64,000 nt of DNA. It comes from Bradyrhizobium sp. ORS 285 (GTDB taxonomy: Bacteria; Pseudomonadota; Alphaproteobacteria; Rhizobiales; Xanthobacteraceae). Both the position numbers and the translations under genes were made by a program. Location of the stretch: assembly GCF_900176205.1 (NCBI RefSeq), contig NZ_LT859959.1, positions 6,809,001 through 6,873,000 on the forward strand, in the 5' to 3' direction. Below the pieces are notes generated by a model. It had not been told where the DNA came from, did not search any database, and saw only the letters and a program-made list of their open reading frames with translations. Shown here piece by piece: positions 8,921 to 18,252 of the stretch (positions are counted from its first letter, which is position 1; each line of letters starts with the position of its first letter).

Positions 8921-10291
8921 TCAGAACGCATATTCGTCATAGGCCGGCTCAACCGAGCCGTGCCACGGGCCGTTGAACTTCTCCAGCATCTCCTCCGCCG
9001 GCGAGCGGCCGCAATCGATGATGTGGTCGAGCGGCTCGAGGTAGCGGCTCTCGTCGCGGCCGCTCTGATCGACGCGGTTGCGCCGGCGCAGGCCGGAATG
9101 GGCGAGCGTCAGGCAGTCCTTCGCCACCTCGAATACATAGCGATTGCGGATGCGTGCCTTGAAGCCCAGGCGCGGGACGTCGTCACGCAGGTTCTGACGC
9201 TCGAAGGCGGTCCAAGTCTTTACCAGGTCCCACGCGGCATCGAGGCTGGCATCGTCATACAGCAGGCCGACCCAGAACGCCGGCAGCGCCGGCAGCCGGC
9301 CCCACGGCACGCCATCGGCGCCGCGCATTTCGAGATAGCGCTTCAGCCGCACCTCCGGGAAGATCGTCGAGAGGTGGTTGGCCCAGTCCGACAGGGTCGG
9401 ACGCTCGCCGGGCATCGCCGGGTTCTTGCCTTCGAAAAAGTCGCGGAAGGAGGTGCCGGAGACGTCGATATAGGTCTCCTCGCGCTTGACGAAATACATC
9501 GGAACGTCGAGCGCGTAGTCGACCCAGCGCTCGAACCCCATGCCGTCCTCGAACGCCCAGGGGATCATGCCGGCGCGCTGATTGTCGGTGTCACGCCAGA
9601 TCTCGGAACGAAACGACAGGTAGCCGTTCGGCTTGCCTTCGGTGAACGGCGAGTTGGCGAACAATGCCGTCGCGATCGGCTGCAAGGCCACGGAGACGCG
9701 CAGCTTCTTGATCATGTCGGCTTCGGAGGAGAAGTCGAGATTGGTCTGCACCGTGCAGGTCCGGAACATCATGTCGAGGCCGTAGCTGCCGACCTTCGGC
9801 ATGTAGTCTCGCATGATCTTGTAGCGGCCCTTGGGCATCACGGGGATTTCGGCACGCGTCCAGGACGGCGTCATGCCGAGCCCGAGGAAGCCGATGCCGA
9901 GCGGGGTCGCGATCTCGCGCACCTGCGCCAGATGCGCCATCAGCTCGGAATGCGTCTGATGCACGGTCTCGACCGGGGCGCCGGACAATTCGAACTGGCC
10001 GCCCGGCTCCAGCGAGATCGCGCCGCCGCCGGTCACGTCATAGAGCCCGATGATGTTGCCGCGCTCCATGATCGGCTCCCAGCCGAGCAGCAGCTTCATG
10101 CCTTCGAGCAGCGCGCCGATCCCGCGGGCGCCCTCGTAAGGCACGGGGCGGTGACCGTCGAGCGTGAACGGCGTCTTCTCGTGCTCGGTGCCGATGCGGA
10201 ATGCCGACGGCGGCTTCACGCCGGCCTCCAACCACGCCACGAGCTCGTCGCGCGACTGCAGCGGGGTCATATCGATCTGGTCACGCGCCAT
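8921..10291 (-). CDS. gshA: glutamate-cysteine ligase
   Basis: First enzyme of glutathione synthesis: ATP-dependent joining of glutamate gamma-carboxyl to cysteine. The 456-residue protein belongs to the plant/alphaproteobacterial GCL type. Family landmarks are FRIGTEHEKTPF near residue 32, GGGAISLEPGGQFELSGAP, the central YMPKVGSYGLDMMFRTCTVQ and the C-terminal PWHGSVEPAYDEYAF. The nearby MarR regulator and glutathione S-transferase fit a thiol-metabolism neighbourhood. ATG start MARDQIDMTPL. Confidence 0.96.
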   Translation of the reverse strand: MARDQIDMTPLQSRDELVAWLEAGVKPPSAFRIGTEHEKTPFTLDGHRPVPYEGARGIGALLEGMKLLLGWEPIMERGNIIGLYDVTGGGAISLEPGGQFELSGAPVETVHQTHSELMAHLAQVREIATPLGIGFLGLGMTPSWTRAEIPVMPKGRYKIMRDYMPKVGSYGLDMMFRTCTVQTNLDFSSEADMIKKLRVSVALQPIATALFANSPFTEGKPNGYLSFRSEIWRDTDNQRAGMIPWAFEDGMGFERWVDYALDVPMYFVKREETYIDVSGTSFRDFFEGKNPAMPGERPTLSDWANHLSTIFPEVRLKRYLEMRGADGVPWGRLPALPAFWVGLLYDDASLDAAWDLVKTWTAFERQNLRDDVPRLGFKARIRNRYVFEVAKDCLTLAHSGLRRRNRVDQSGRDESRYLEPLDHIIDCGRSPAEEMLEKFNGPWHGSVEPAYDEYAF

Positions 10292-10343
10292 GGGAGTCTC
10301 GGTTCAGAAGCGCTTCGATGGTCGCGCGTGGTGACAGGAAGAG

Positions 10344-10366
10344 CCGCGGACCCCGGAGGGCCGCGG
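10344..10366. terminator. candidate terminator stem between the MarR gene and gshA
   Basis: Stem CCGCGG-a-CCC / GGG-CCGCGG around a CGGA loop, about 20 nt past the MarR stop on the minus strand. There is no U-tract, so its termination role is uncertain. Confidence 0.35.
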
Positions 10367-10387
10367 ATGTGATTGGGAGCGGATGGG

Positions 10388-10876
10388 TCATCGGGTCGAC
10401 GCGCCCTCTCCGGCCGCCAACGGCGCGGCCTGACCGCAGGAACAGCCGAGCCGATCCAGCAGCATGCAGAGCTTGGCGGCATCGGTATCCGACAGCTTCG
10501 AGCCGACATGCTTCTCGATCGCGGCCGAATAGGCCGACCACATCCGCTTCTGCAGCTCGCGGCCAGCCTCGGTGATCTCGACGAACTGGCCGCGCTTGTC
10601 GATCTTGCATTCGCGCCTGACGACCAGACCTTCGTCGACCAGACGGTCGATCAGGCGGGAGGTCGAATATTGCGGGATCAGCATCTGCCGCTCCAGCTCG
10701 ACCGGGCGCAGCTCGCCGGACGGCGAACGGGACAGTTCGAGAAGCGCATCATACCAGGCGAGCGGCGGGAACCCGGCCTTCTTCAGCTCCTGCTCGACGC
10801 AGTCGAGCACCCGGCTCTGGACCCGCATCAGGCGGATCCAGGCGGCGGTCGCCTCGGTCGATGGTTTGCGTTTCAT
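10388..10876 (-). CDS. MarR family transcriptional regulator
   Basis: 162-residue winged-helix regulator. The MarR core is visible: ELRPVELERQMLIPQYSTSRLIDRLVDEGLVVRRECKIDKRGQFVEIT, with helix-turn-helix and wing, between dimerisation helices. The C-terminus carries CMLLDRLGCSCGQ, three cysteines that could sense oxidants or electrophiles (inference). ATG 10876 is chosen because the longer frame to 10957 runs through probable promoter sequence. The gene is divergent from the glutathione S-transferase gene 143 nt away, so that gene is a reasonable target. Confidence 0.88.
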   Translation of the reverse strand: MKRKPSTEATAAWIRLMRVQSRVLDCVEQELKKAGFPPLAWYDALLELSRSPSGELRPVELERQMLIPQYSTSRLIDRLVDEGLVVRRECKIDKRGQFVEITEAGRELQKRMWSAYSAAIEKHVGSKLSDTDAAKLCMLLDRLGCSCGQAAPLAAGEGASTR

Positions 10877-11019
10877 GGGCCGGCTCGTATCCTCTGGTCC
10901 TCGTTCTAGCGCATTTGATGCAGCTGCATCAATCTTGACGATTCCATGCACATGCATTTAAGGGCGGTGTTAACGCCCGGTCGGTTCCACAAGAAACGGT
11001 CTCACGGAGGGAATACACG

Positions 11020-11634
11020 ATGAAGCTTTATTATTCACCCGGCGCCTGCTCGCTGTCGCCCCATATCGCCCTGCTCGAGGCGGGCCTGCCCTACGATCTG
11101 GTGAAGGTCGATCTGCGCGCCAAGACCCTGGAAAATGGCGACGATTATCTCAAGGTCAATCCGAAGGGCCAGGTGCCCGCCCTGGGGCTGCCGAGCGGCG
11201 AAATCGTGACCGAGGGTCCGGTCATCGTCCAGATGATCGCCGACCAGGCGGCGGGCAAGGGCCTGGCGCCGGCGCGCGACAGCGGCGAGCGCTACAAGCT
11301 GCTGGAGTGGCTCAACTTCATCACGTCCGAGCTGCACAAGAATTTCGGCCCGATGTTCTCACCGGTGCTCGCCGACGACGCCAAGGCGTTCTTCAAGGAC
11401 CGCGTGATGGGCAAGTTCAAGTACATCGACAGCCAGCTCGCCGGCCGCGACTACCTGATGGGCAACCAGTTCACGGTGGCCGACGGCTATTTGTTCACGA
11501 TCCTGACCTGGGCGGAGCGGATGAAGTTCGATCTGTCTGGGATGCCGAACCTGGTGGCCTACAAGAACCGCGTAGCGGCCCGGCCGAAGGTGCAGGAGGC
11601 GCTGACAAAGGAAGGGCTGATGAAGGCGGGGTAA
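11020..11634 (+). CDS. glutathione S-transferase, beta-class type
   Basis: 204-residue cytosolic GST. The N-terminal thioredoxin-like domain carries the bacterial beta-class cysteine C10 in YYSPGACSLSPH and the glutathione-binding NPKGQVPALGL...VTEGPVIVQ; the helical C-terminal domain contains MGNQFTVADGYLF. It should conjugate glutathione to electrophiles or act in thiol redox chemistry. It starts at an ATG preceded by GGAGGG. The divergent MarR regulator is a likely controller. Confidence 0.93.
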   Translation: MKLYYSPGACSLSPHIALLEAGLPYDLVKVDLRAKTLENGDDYLKVNPKGQVPALGLPSGEIVTEGPVIVQMIADQAAGKGLAPARDSGERYKLLEWLNFITSELHKNFGPMFSPVLADDAKAFFKDRVMGKFKYIDSQLAGRDYLMGNQFTVADGYLFTILTWAERMKFDLSGMPNLVAYKNRVAARPKVQEALTKEGLMKAG

Positions 11635-11669
11635 TATCCCGCGTCAGAAGCGAGCACATCGCCACGAAA

Positions 11670-11717
11670 ACGGTGAGCTCCCCTCCCCCTTGCGGGGAGG
11701 GGTCGGGGGTGGGGGTC
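11670..11717 (+). repeat. left arm of a 48-bp inverted repeat flanking the orphan antitoxin
   Basis: GC-rich arm that pairs with 12037-12084: 47 of 48 positions match as an inverted repeat, including 41 perfect. Each arm is itself a hairpin (CCCCTCCCC / GGGGAGGGG). The same repeat family occurs as a pair inside the DNA ligase gene at 34661-34863. Confidence 0.9.
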
Positions 11718-11776
11718 CACACGGGGACTCTAACGTTGTCCATGGACCTCCCGCCTCCAACATTAAGGCTGACCTG

Positions 11777-12004
11777 ATGTCCCTTTCGTTCGACATTTCC
11801 AAGCTGACCGTGAAACAACGGCTCGATCTCATAGGCCTGTTGTGGGACAGCCTGACGGCTGAAGACGTGCAGCTGACCTCGGCTCAAGAAGCCGAATTGA
11901 CTCGCCGCATGGCTAGCTTCGATGCGGATGCGCGAGCCGCTGTGCCGTGGGACGATATAGAGCGCGAGTTGACGAGCAAAGCTCGTGCTGAGACTTCGAG
12001 ATGA
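11777..12004 (+). CDS. addiction-module antitoxin-like protein (orphan)
   Basis: 75-residue protein of the putative addiction-module component family (antitoxins usually paired with RelE/ParE toxins): MSLSFDISKLTVKQRLDLIGLLWDSL, then a helical acidic body ending WDDIERELTSKA. The stop is inside an ATGA, exactly where a coupled toxin would start, but the frame from ATG 12001 ends after 11 codons. The gene therefore looks like the surviving half of a decayed module. It is enclosed by the 48-bp inverted repeats. An upstream in-frame ATG at 11690 lies in the repeat and is rejected. Confidence 0.75.
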   Translation: MSLSFDISKLTVKQRLDLIGLLWDSLTAEDVQLTSAQEAELTRRMASFDADARAAVPWDDIERELTSKARAETSR

Positions 12005-12036
12005 AAGAGGTCTCACCAACTCGGACCTCTTCCTGA
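12001..12036 (+). pseudogene. truncated toxin start, 11 codons
   Basis: An ATG overlapping the antitoxin stop opens MKEVSPTRTSS and then stops, immediately before the right repeat arm. Position and overlap are those of a RelE/ParE-type toxin gene; the length excludes function. The identity of the lost gene is inferred from the partner family, not from its own sequence. Confidence 0.45.
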
Positions 12037-12084
12037 GACCCCCACCCCCGACCCCTCCCCGCAAGGGGGAGGGGAGCGCACCGT
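12037..12084 (-). repeat. right arm of the 48-bp inverted repeat
   Basis: Inverted partner of 11670-11717 (one mismatch). It begins directly at the stop of the truncated toxin frame, so insertion or recombination at this repeat probably removed the toxin. Confidence 0.9.
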
Positions 12085-12128
12085 CGATGCGGCGCTATGG
12101 GAGCTCTGGTCACAGGCAGCTGATCACA

Positions 12129-14342
12129 TCAAGCCGCGGCCTTCTTCGGCGGGAAGCGGCCGTAGAAGGTTTCGTTCTTGGCGGCCATCTCTTCCAGCAG
12201 CTTCGGCGGGGCGAAGCGGGAGCCGTACTTGGCCGTGTATTTGTGGCACAGCTCGACGAACTTTTTCGTCCCCATGAAGTCGATGTAGGACAGCGTGCCG
12301 CCGGTGAACGGGGCGAAGCCGAAGCCGAGGATGGAGCCGACGTCGGCCTCGCGCACGTCGGTGATGACGTGGTCCTCGACGGTGCGCGCGGCTTCCACCG
12401 CCTGCACCACCAGGAAGCGCTGCTTCAGCTCCTCGACATCGAGCGTGTCGGGATCGAGATGCTTGGGCTGCAGCTTCGCGAGATCCGGCCACAGGCTCTT
12501 CTGACCCTTGCCCTTCTCGGGATAGTCGTAAAAACCCTTGCCGTTCTTGCGGCCGAAGCGGCCCTGCTTCTCGACCAGCTCGACCATCAGCTTCTTGTGG
12601 TCCTGGTTGATCGCGTTGGCGCCGAGATCGTGTTCGGTCGCCTTCATAATCTTGAGGCCGAGATCGAGCGCGACCTCGTCCGACAGCGACAGCGGGCCAA
12701 CCGGCATGCCGGCCATCTTGGCGGCATTCTCGATCATCGCGGGCGGCACGCCTTCGAGGAACATCTCGTTGCCCTCGGCGATGTAGCGCATCACGCAGCG
12801 ATTGGCGAAGAAGCCGCGGGAGTCGTTGACCACGATCGGCGTCTTGCCGATGGTGCGGACATAGTCCAGCGCGGTCGCCAGCGCGACATCGCCGGTGGCT
12901 TTGCCCATGATGATCTCGACCAGCATCATCTTCTCGACCGGCGAGAAGAAGTGGATGCCGATGAAGCGGCCCTGGTCCTTGAACTCCTCGGCCAGCGAAG
13001 TGATCGGCAGGGTCGAGGTGTTGGAGGCGAAGATCGCGCCGTCCTTCAGATAGGGTTGCGCCTTGGCATAGGTCTCGGCCTTGACCTTGCGGTCCTCGAA
13101 CACGGCCTCGATGACGAGGTCGCAATCCTTCAGGGCAGCATAGTCGGCGGTCGCGGTGATGCGGCCCATGATCGCCTCGGCCTCGCCGGGCTTGGCGCGG
13201 CCCTTCTTGACCAGACCGTCGATCACGCTCTGCGCATGCGCCTTGCCCTTGTCGGCACTCTCCTGGTCGCGGTCGATCAGCACGACCTCGAGGCCGCCGC
13301 GCGCCGACACATAACCTACGCTCGCACCCATGAAGCCGGCGCCGATCACGGCGATCTTCTTCAGCTTGGTCGCGGGCACATCCGCCGGACGGCGCGCGCC
13401 CTTGTTCAGCTCCTGCATCGACAGGAACAGGCTGCGGATCATCGCCGCCGCTTCCTTGGAGCGCAGGATCTTGGTGAAGTAGCGCGACTCGACGCGCAGC
13501 GCGGCGTCGATCGGCAGCTGCAGGCCCTCATACACGCAGCTCATGATGGCGCGCGCGGCCGGATAGTTGTCGTAGGTCTCGCGGCGATAGATGGCGTTGC
13601 CAGCCGGGAACATCATCATGCCGTTCTTGGAGAACACCGGGCCGCCGGGCAGCTTGAAGCCCTTCTCGTCCCAGGGCTGAACCGCCTTACCGCCGCCCTT
13701 GATCCAGTCCTTGGCGGCCTTGATGAGATCCGCAGCCGGCACGATCGCGTCGACCAGCTTGAGCGCCTTTGCCTTATCGAGGGTGAGTGCCTCGCCCTTC
13801 AGCAGCAGATTCATCGCGTCCTGCGGCTGCACGATGCGCGGTACGCGCTGGGTGCCGCCGGCGCCGGGAAACAGGCCGACCTTGATCTCGGGCAGGCCGA
13901 GCCGGGTCTTCGGATTCTCGGCCGCGACACGATAGTGGCACGACAGGGTGATCTCGAAGCCGCCGCCGAGCGCGAGACCGTTGATCGCGGCGACCCACGG
14001 CTTGCCCGAGGTCTCCATCGCCCGGTTGATCTGCGAGAACCGCCGGCTGGTGTCGAACAGCATCTGGTTGGCGGCTTCCTCGCCCTTGCTCTTCAGCACA
14101 TCCGCATAGATACGGTTCATGCCTTCGAGCATGGAGAGATCGGCGCCGGCGCAGAACGCCTCCTTGGCCGAGGTGATGACGACCCCCTTGATGGCGGCGT
14201 CGGCGGTGGTCTCCTTGACGAGGGCCTCGAGCTCGTTGGTCGATGTCTCGTCGAGCACGTTCATCGAACGGCCGGGAATGTCCCAGGTGATCAGCGCAAT
14301 GCCGTCGGCATCGGTTTCGAGCTTGAAGTTCTTGTAAGCCAT
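12129..14342 (-). CDS. fadJ: bifunctional enoyl-CoA hydratase / 3-hydroxyacyl-CoA dehydrogenase (FadJ/FadB alpha subunit type)
   Basis: 737-residue multifunctional beta-oxidation protein. The N-terminal crotonase domain (about 1-190) shows KEAFCAGADLSML and GLALGGGFEITLSCHYRVA. The 3-hydroxyacyl-CoA dehydrogenase NAD domain starts near residue 325 with KKIAVIGAGFMGASVGYV, followed by the C-terminal helical domain (DSRGFFANRCVMRYI). It hydrates enoyl-CoA and oxidises 3-hydroxyacyl-CoA. ATG 14342 is supported by a GAGGGAG ribosome site. It lies downstream of the thiolase and acyl-CoA dehydrogenase genes, giving the complete cycle. Confidence 0.94.
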   Translation of the reverse strand: MAYKNFKLETDADGIALITWDIPGRSMNVLDETSTNELEALVKETTADAAIKGVVITSAKEAFCAGADLSMLEGMNRIYADVLKSKGEEAANQMLFDTSRRFSQINRAMETSGKPWVAAINGLALGGGFEITLSCHYRVAAENPKTRLGLPEIKVGLFPGAGGTQRVPRIVQPQDAMNLLLKGEALTLDKAKALKLVDAIVPAADLIKAAKDWIKGGGKAVQPWDEKGFKLPGGPVFSKNGMMMFPAGNAIYRRETYDNYPAARAIMSCVYEGLQLPIDAALRVESRYFTKILRSKEAAAMIRSLFLSMQELNKGARRPADVPATKLKKIAVIGAGFMGASVGYVSARGGLEVVLIDRDQESADKGKAHAQSVIDGLVKKGRAKPGEAEAIMGRITATADYAALKDCDLVIEAVFEDRKVKAETYAKAQPYLKDGAIFASNTSTLPITSLAEEFKDQGRFIGIHFFSPVEKMMLVEIIMGKATGDVALATALDYVRTIGKTPIVVNDSRGFFANRCVMRYIAEGNEMFLEGVPPAMIENAAKMAGMPVGPLSLSDEVALDLGLKIMKATEHDLGANAINQDHKKLMVELVEKQGRFGRKNGKGFYDYPEKGKGQKSLWPDLAKLQPKHLDPDTLDVEELKQRFLVVQAVEAARTVEDHVITDVREADVGSILGFGFAPFTGGTLSYIDFMGTKKFVELCHKYTAKYGSRFAPPKLLEEMAAKNETFYGRFPPKKAAA

Positions 14343-14395
14343 GTGGTGCTCCCTCGGTGCCAGCAGCCAGGCGGCGCGGCGTTGTCCGTAATCGT

Positions 14396-14482
14396 GGGGT
14401 GGGCAAAGGCGCCCTTGCGCCGTGCCCACCGACGGTGTCGATGACGAAAGGCGGTGGGCACGCTTCGCTTTGCCCACCCTAC
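14396..14482. repeat. palindromic repeat, GTGGGCAAAGCGAAGCGTGCCCACC family
   Basis: Two inverted modules of the GGGTGGGCAAAG...GTGCCCACC type, end to end. Other copies are at 39061-39147 and 43519-43592. It lies between fadJ and the thiolase gene, so the operon transcript probably contains it as a stem. Confidence 0.85.
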
Positions 14483-14496
14483 GTTCCGTAGTTACT

Positions 14497-14577
14497 CGTC
14501 ATTGCGAGGAGCGAAGCGACGAAGCAATCCAGGGCTCGGGTGGGACTCTGGATTGCTTCGCTTCGCTCGCAATGACG
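14497..14577. repeat. palindromic repeat, CGTCATTGCGAGGAGCGAAGCG family
   Basis: Arms CGTCATTGCGAGGAGCGAAGCGACGAAGCAATCCAG and CTGGATTGCTTCGCTTCGCTCGCAATGACG pair over about 30 bp with a short central spacer. This repeat type is widespread in proteobacterial intergenic DNA. It directly abuts the thiolase stop. Confidence 0.88.
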
Positions 14578-14581
14578 ACGG

Positions 14582-15790
14582 TTACACCCGCTCGATGATC
14601 GTCGCGGTGCCCATGCCGCCGCCGATGCACAGCGTGACGAGCGCGGTCGCCTTGCCGGTGCGCTCGAGCTCGTCGAGCACGGTGCCGAGGATCATCGCGC
14701 CGGTGGCGCCGAGCGGATGACCGAGCGCGATGGCGCCGCCATTGACGTTGATCTTGTCCTTGTCGATCTCGAACGCCTGCATGTAGCGCAGCACCACGGA
14801 CGCGAACGCCTCGTTGAGCTCGAACAGGTCGATGTCGGACTTCTTCATGCCGGAGCGTGCGAACAGCTTTTCGGTGACGTCGACCGGGCCGGTCAGCATC
14901 ATCGCCGGCTCCGAGCCGATATTCGCGAACGCACGGATCTTCGCGCGCGGCTTCATGCCGTACTTCTCGCCGGCCTCCTTGCTGCCGAGCAGCACCGCGC
15001 CGGCGCCGTCGACGATGCCCGAGGAGTTGCCGGCGTGATGCACGTAATTGACGCGCTCGATCTCCGGGTGCGACTGCACCGCGACGGCATCGAAGCCGCC
15101 CATCTGCGCCATCTGCACGAAGGACGGCTGCAGCTGCGCCAGCGACTGCATCGTCGTCGAGGGACGCATGTGCTCGTCCTTGGCGAGGATGGTCAGGCCG
15201 TTGATGTCCTTGACCGGCACCACCGACTTGCTGAAGCGGCCCTCTTCCCAGGACTTCGCCGCGCGCTGCTGGCTCTGCACGGCGTAAGCGTCGACGTCGT
15301 CGCGCGAGAAGCCGTATTTGGTGGCGATCAGATCGGCCGAGATGCCCTGCGGCATGAAGTAGGACGGCACGGCCATCGACGGATCCATCGGCCACGCACC
15401 GCCGGAGGCGCCGATGCCGACGCGGCTCATCGACTCCGCGCCGCCGCCGATGACGAGCTCATGCTGGCCGCTCATGATCTGCGCGGCGGCGAAGTTCACG
15501 GCGTCGAGGCCGGAGGCGCAGAAGCGGCTGATCTGCACGCCCGGCACGGCCTCGCCGAGGCCGGCGTTGAGCGCGGCGAAGCGGGCGATGTCCGAGCCGG
15601 CCTCGCCGACGGGATCGACGACGCCGAGCACGACGTCGTCGACGGCGTCCTCAGGAATGTTGTTGCGATCCTTCAGCGCCTTCAGCGGCACGGTGGCGAG
15701 CGCGAGCGCGGTCACCTCATGCAGGGCGCCATCGGCTTTGCCGCGGCCGCGGGGAGTACGCACGTGGTCGTAGATAAAGGCCTCAGGCAT
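14582..15790 (-). CDS. acetyl-CoA C-acetyltransferase (thiolase)
   Basis: 402-residue thiolase that cleaves 3-ketoacyl-CoA (or condenses acetyl-CoA). The nucleophile is C91 in [12 protein letters not shown]; the second catalytic cysteine is C388 in [15 protein letters not shown] and [14 protein letters not shown] are also present. ATG 15790 is preferred over the adjacent GTG because AGGAGG lies just upstream. Gene order acyl-CoA dehydrogenase, thiolase, FadJ-like on one strand makes this the thiolase step of that beta-oxidation operon. Confidence 0.94.
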   Translation of the reverse strand: MPEAFIYDHVRTPRGRGKADGALHEVTALALATVPLKALKDRNNIPEDAVDDVVLGVVDPVGEAGSDIARFAALNAGLGEAVPGVQISRFCASGLDAVNFAAAQIMSGQHELVIGGGAESMSRVGIGASGGAWPMDPSMAVPSYFMPQGISADLIATKYGFSRDDVDAYAVQSQQRAAKSWEEGRFSKSVVPVKDINGLTILAKDEHMRPSTTMQSLAQLQPSFVQMAQMGGFDAVAVQSHPEIERVNYVHHAGNSSGIVDGAGAVLLGSKEAGEKYGMKPRAKIRAFANIGSEPAMMLTGPVDVTEKLFARSGMKKSDIDLFELNEAFASVVLRYMQAFEIDKDKINVNGGAIALGHPLGATGAMILGTVLDELERTGKATALVTLCIGGGMGTATIIERV

Positions 15791-15875
15791 CACGCCCTCC
15801 TCATCTGGTCCAATTTGTCGTTGTCAGCATAGGGAGAAGGCCGGCACGCGGGTCGCGCCGGCCTTCGCTCCGAAA

Positions 15876-17666
15876 TCAGAAGGCTTCCGCCGGCAGTTCC
15901 ATCACGGTCGCGCAGCCGGCCTGCAGGCGGGCGAGATGCGCCGCCGTCTCCGGCAGCACGCGCTCCATGAAGAAGCGGCCCGTCACCAGCTTGGTGGTGA
16001 GATAGGTCGAGCTGTCGCCGGCCGCAATCTTGTCCTGCGCCACCTTGACCATCTTCGCCCACATGTAGCCGAAGGTGACCAGCGCGAAGAGATGCATGTA
16101 GTCGGTCGCCGCCGCGCCGGCGTTGTCCGGCTTGGTCATCGCGTTCTGCATCAGCCAGGTCGTGGCCTGCTGCAGATGGCCGAGCGCCATCGACAGCGGT
16201 GTGATGAACGGCTTCATCGCCTCGTTGCCGCCGTGCTCCTTGGCGAAGGAGCCGACCTCGCCGAAGAACGCCATGACCGCGCGGCCGCCGTCGCGCGGCA
16301 GCTTGCGGCCGACGAGATCCAGCGCCTGGATGCCGTTGGCGCCTTCGTAGATCATGGCGATACGGGCATCGCGCACGAACTGCTCCATGCCCCATTCGGC
16401 GATGTAGCCGTGGCCGCCATACATCTGCTGCGCCTGGACCGCGTTGGCGAAGCCCATGTCGGTCATGTAGCCCTTCATGACCGGGGTCATCAGGCCCATG
16501 TGGTCGTCGGCGGCCTGGCGATCCTTCGGGTCCTGCGAGCGATGCGCGACGTCGCTCTTCAGCGAGGTCCACACCACCATCGCGCGCGCCGCCTCGTTGA
16601 AGGCGCGGATCGACAACAGCGTGCGGCGGACGTCGGGATGCACGATGATCGGATCGGCGGCTTTGTCCGGCGCCTTCGCACCCGTCAGCGAGCGGCCCTG
16701 GATGCGCTCGCGCGCATAGGCGACCGCGTTCTGATAGGCGACCTCGGACTGCGCGAGACCCTGCACGGCGACGCCGAGCCGGGCCTCGTTCATCATCACG
16801 AACATGCCCTGCATGCCCTTGTTCTCTTCGCCGATCAGCCATCCGGTGGCATTGTCGTAGTTCATCACACAGGTCGAGTTGCCGTGGATGCCCATCTTGT
16901 GCTCGATCGAGCCGCACATGACGCCGTTGCGCGCGCCGACCGTGCCGTCCGGATTGACCAGGAATTTCGGCACCACGAACAGCGACACGCCCTTGATGCC
17001 GGCCGGTGCGCCCTCGATGCGGGCGAGAACGAGATGGATGATGTTGTCAGCGAGATCGTGCTCGCCCGCCGAGATGAAGATCTTGGTGCCGGAGATCTTG
17101 AAGCTGCCGTCGTCCTGGCGCACCGCCTTGGTGCGCAGCAGGCCGAGATCGGTGCCGCAATGCGGCTCGGTCAGGTTCATGGTGCCGGTCCATTCGCCGG
17201 CGACCATCTTCGGCACGTAGGTCTTCTTCTGCTCCTCGCTGCCATGCACGATCAGCGCGGCGGTGGCGCCCATGGTGAGGCCGCCATACATCGAGAATGC
17301 CATGTTGGCCGAGCACTGGAATTCGTTGACGGTCTGGCTGAGCGTGACCGGCAGGCCCTGCCCGCCATATTCTGATGGCGCCGACAGGCCGAGCCAGCCG
17401 CCCTCCTTGATCTGCTTGTAGGCCTCCTTGAAGCCCTTCGGCGTGGTGACACTGCCGTCGTCATGACGCTTGCAGCCTTCGAGATCGCCTGTGCGATTCA
17501 GCGGGTGCAGCACCTCTTCGGCGAGCTTGGCGGCCTCGCCGAGAATCGCCTCGCGGACATCGGCCGAGGCATCGGAGAAGCCCGGCAGATTGTCGTAACG
17601 GTCGATCTGGAACACGTCGTTGAGCAGGAAGGTGACATCTTCCACGGGGGCTTTGTAGATCGGCAT
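15876..17666 (-). CDS. acyl-CoA dehydrogenase, 596-residue C-terminal-extended type
   Basis: FAD enzyme for the first beta-oxidation step. It is about 200 residues longer than classical acyl-CoA dehydrogenases and belongs to the extended FadE/DmdC-like group. The core shows MNLTEPHCGTDLG (substrate/FAD loop), MYGGHGYIAEWGMEQ and MIYEGANGIQALDLVGR with the catalytic glutamate. The C-terminal helical extension follows from about residue 460. First gene of the operon with thiolase and FadJ-like enzyme; 85 nt separate it from the thiolase start. Confidence 0.94.
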   Translation of the reverse strand: MPIYKAPVEDVTFLLNDVFQIDRYDNLPGFSDASADVREAILGEAAKLAEEVLHPLNRTGDLEGCKRHDDGSVTTPKGFKEAYKQIKEGGWLGLSAPSEYGGQGLPVTLSQTVNEFQCSANMAFSMYGGLTMGATAALIVHGSEEQKKTYVPKMVAGEWTGTMNLTEPHCGTDLGLLRTKAVRQDDGSFKISGTKIFISAGEHDLADNIIHLVLARIEGAPAGIKGVSLFVVPKFLVNPDGTVGARNGVMCGSIEHKMGIHGNSTCVMNYDNATGWLIGEENKGMQGMFVMMNEARLGVAVQGLAQSEVAYQNAVAYARERIQGRSLTGAKAPDKAADPIIVHPDVRRTLLSIRAFNEAARAMVVWTSLKSDVAHRSQDPKDRQAADDHMGLMTPVMKGYMTDMGFANAVQAQQMYGGHGYIAEWGMEQFVRDARIAMIYEGANGIQALDLVGRKLPRDGGRAVMAFFGEVGSFAKEHGGNEAMKPFITPLSMALGHLQQATTWLMQNAMTKPDNAGAAATDYMHLFALVTFGYMWAKMVKVAQDKIAAGDSSTYLTTKLVTGRFFMERVLPETAAHLARLQAGCATVMELPAEAF

Positions 17667-17807
17667 CGGCGTCTCCGGCAGGAAGGCTGAAGGTTCAGAC
17701 TGGAATTTGCGGACGCGGCAGGCAATGCAGGCCGCGGACTTTAGCGATTTCTCTCAGCTTGGGGCAGCCGTTCGTTTGCGGCCGTCGGTCGCGTCAGGAC
17801 GGCTTGT

Positions 17808-18206
17808 TCACGAAGGCTTGCTCATGGCCGCAAGCTGCTCGCCCATCAGGCGGTGCAGCAAATTGATCGCCTTGAGCGGGCGCACCATCACCTTGAAGTG
17901 AGTGATCAGACCGGCTTCATCGAACGTGATGATATCGACGCCGTTGAGCTTGATGCCTTCGATCTCGTTCTCGAATTCGAGCACGGCGCTCGTGGCGTTA
18001 CGCCACTCCCCGACATACTTGAATCCGGGTCCGCCCAACACTTTCTCAGCACTCGCGAGATATTTGAAGGTGATGTCGCGGCCGCGCTGCGGCGTATGCA
18101 CGACGGGGCTTTCGAACACGGCGTCCGGGTGCAGCAGCTCCCGCAAAGCGCCGAGATCGTGAGACCTCATATAGCCGTACCATCCATCGAGGCCGGTCTT
18201 TGTCAT
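17808..18206 (-). CDS. SnoaL-like / nuclear transport factor 2-fold protein
   Basis: 132-residue NTF2-like protein: MTKTGLDGWYGYMRSHDLGALRELLHPDAVFESPVVHTPQ begins the cone-shaped fold, and FDEAGLITHFKVMVRPLKA is the typical late strand. Members are small isomerases, hydratases or ligand binders; the substrate here is unknown. ATG 18206 has GAGGAG upstream. It is divergent from a PadR regulator, with the 34-bp palindrome between them, so it is probably repressed by that regulator and induced by a small molecule. Confidence 0.78.
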   Translation of the reverse strand: MTKTGLDGWYGYMRSHDLGALRELLHPDAVFESPVVHTPQRGRDITFKYLASAEKVLGGPGFKYVGEWRNATSAVLEFENEIEGIKLNGVDIITFDEAGLITHFKVMVRPLKAINLLHRLMGEQLAAMSKPS

Positions 18207-18252
18207 TGGGCGTCTCCTCGGGGCGGAACAGGCCAGCACCACAACCACCCCA

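Noticed and set aside
11985..14444. 819-codon open frame on the plus strand antisense to the FadJ-like gene
   Set aside because: GC-rich codon bias keeps the opposite strand open; the translation is His/Arg/Asp-rich low-complexity sequence, and the minus strand encodes a complete, motif-bearing enzyme.
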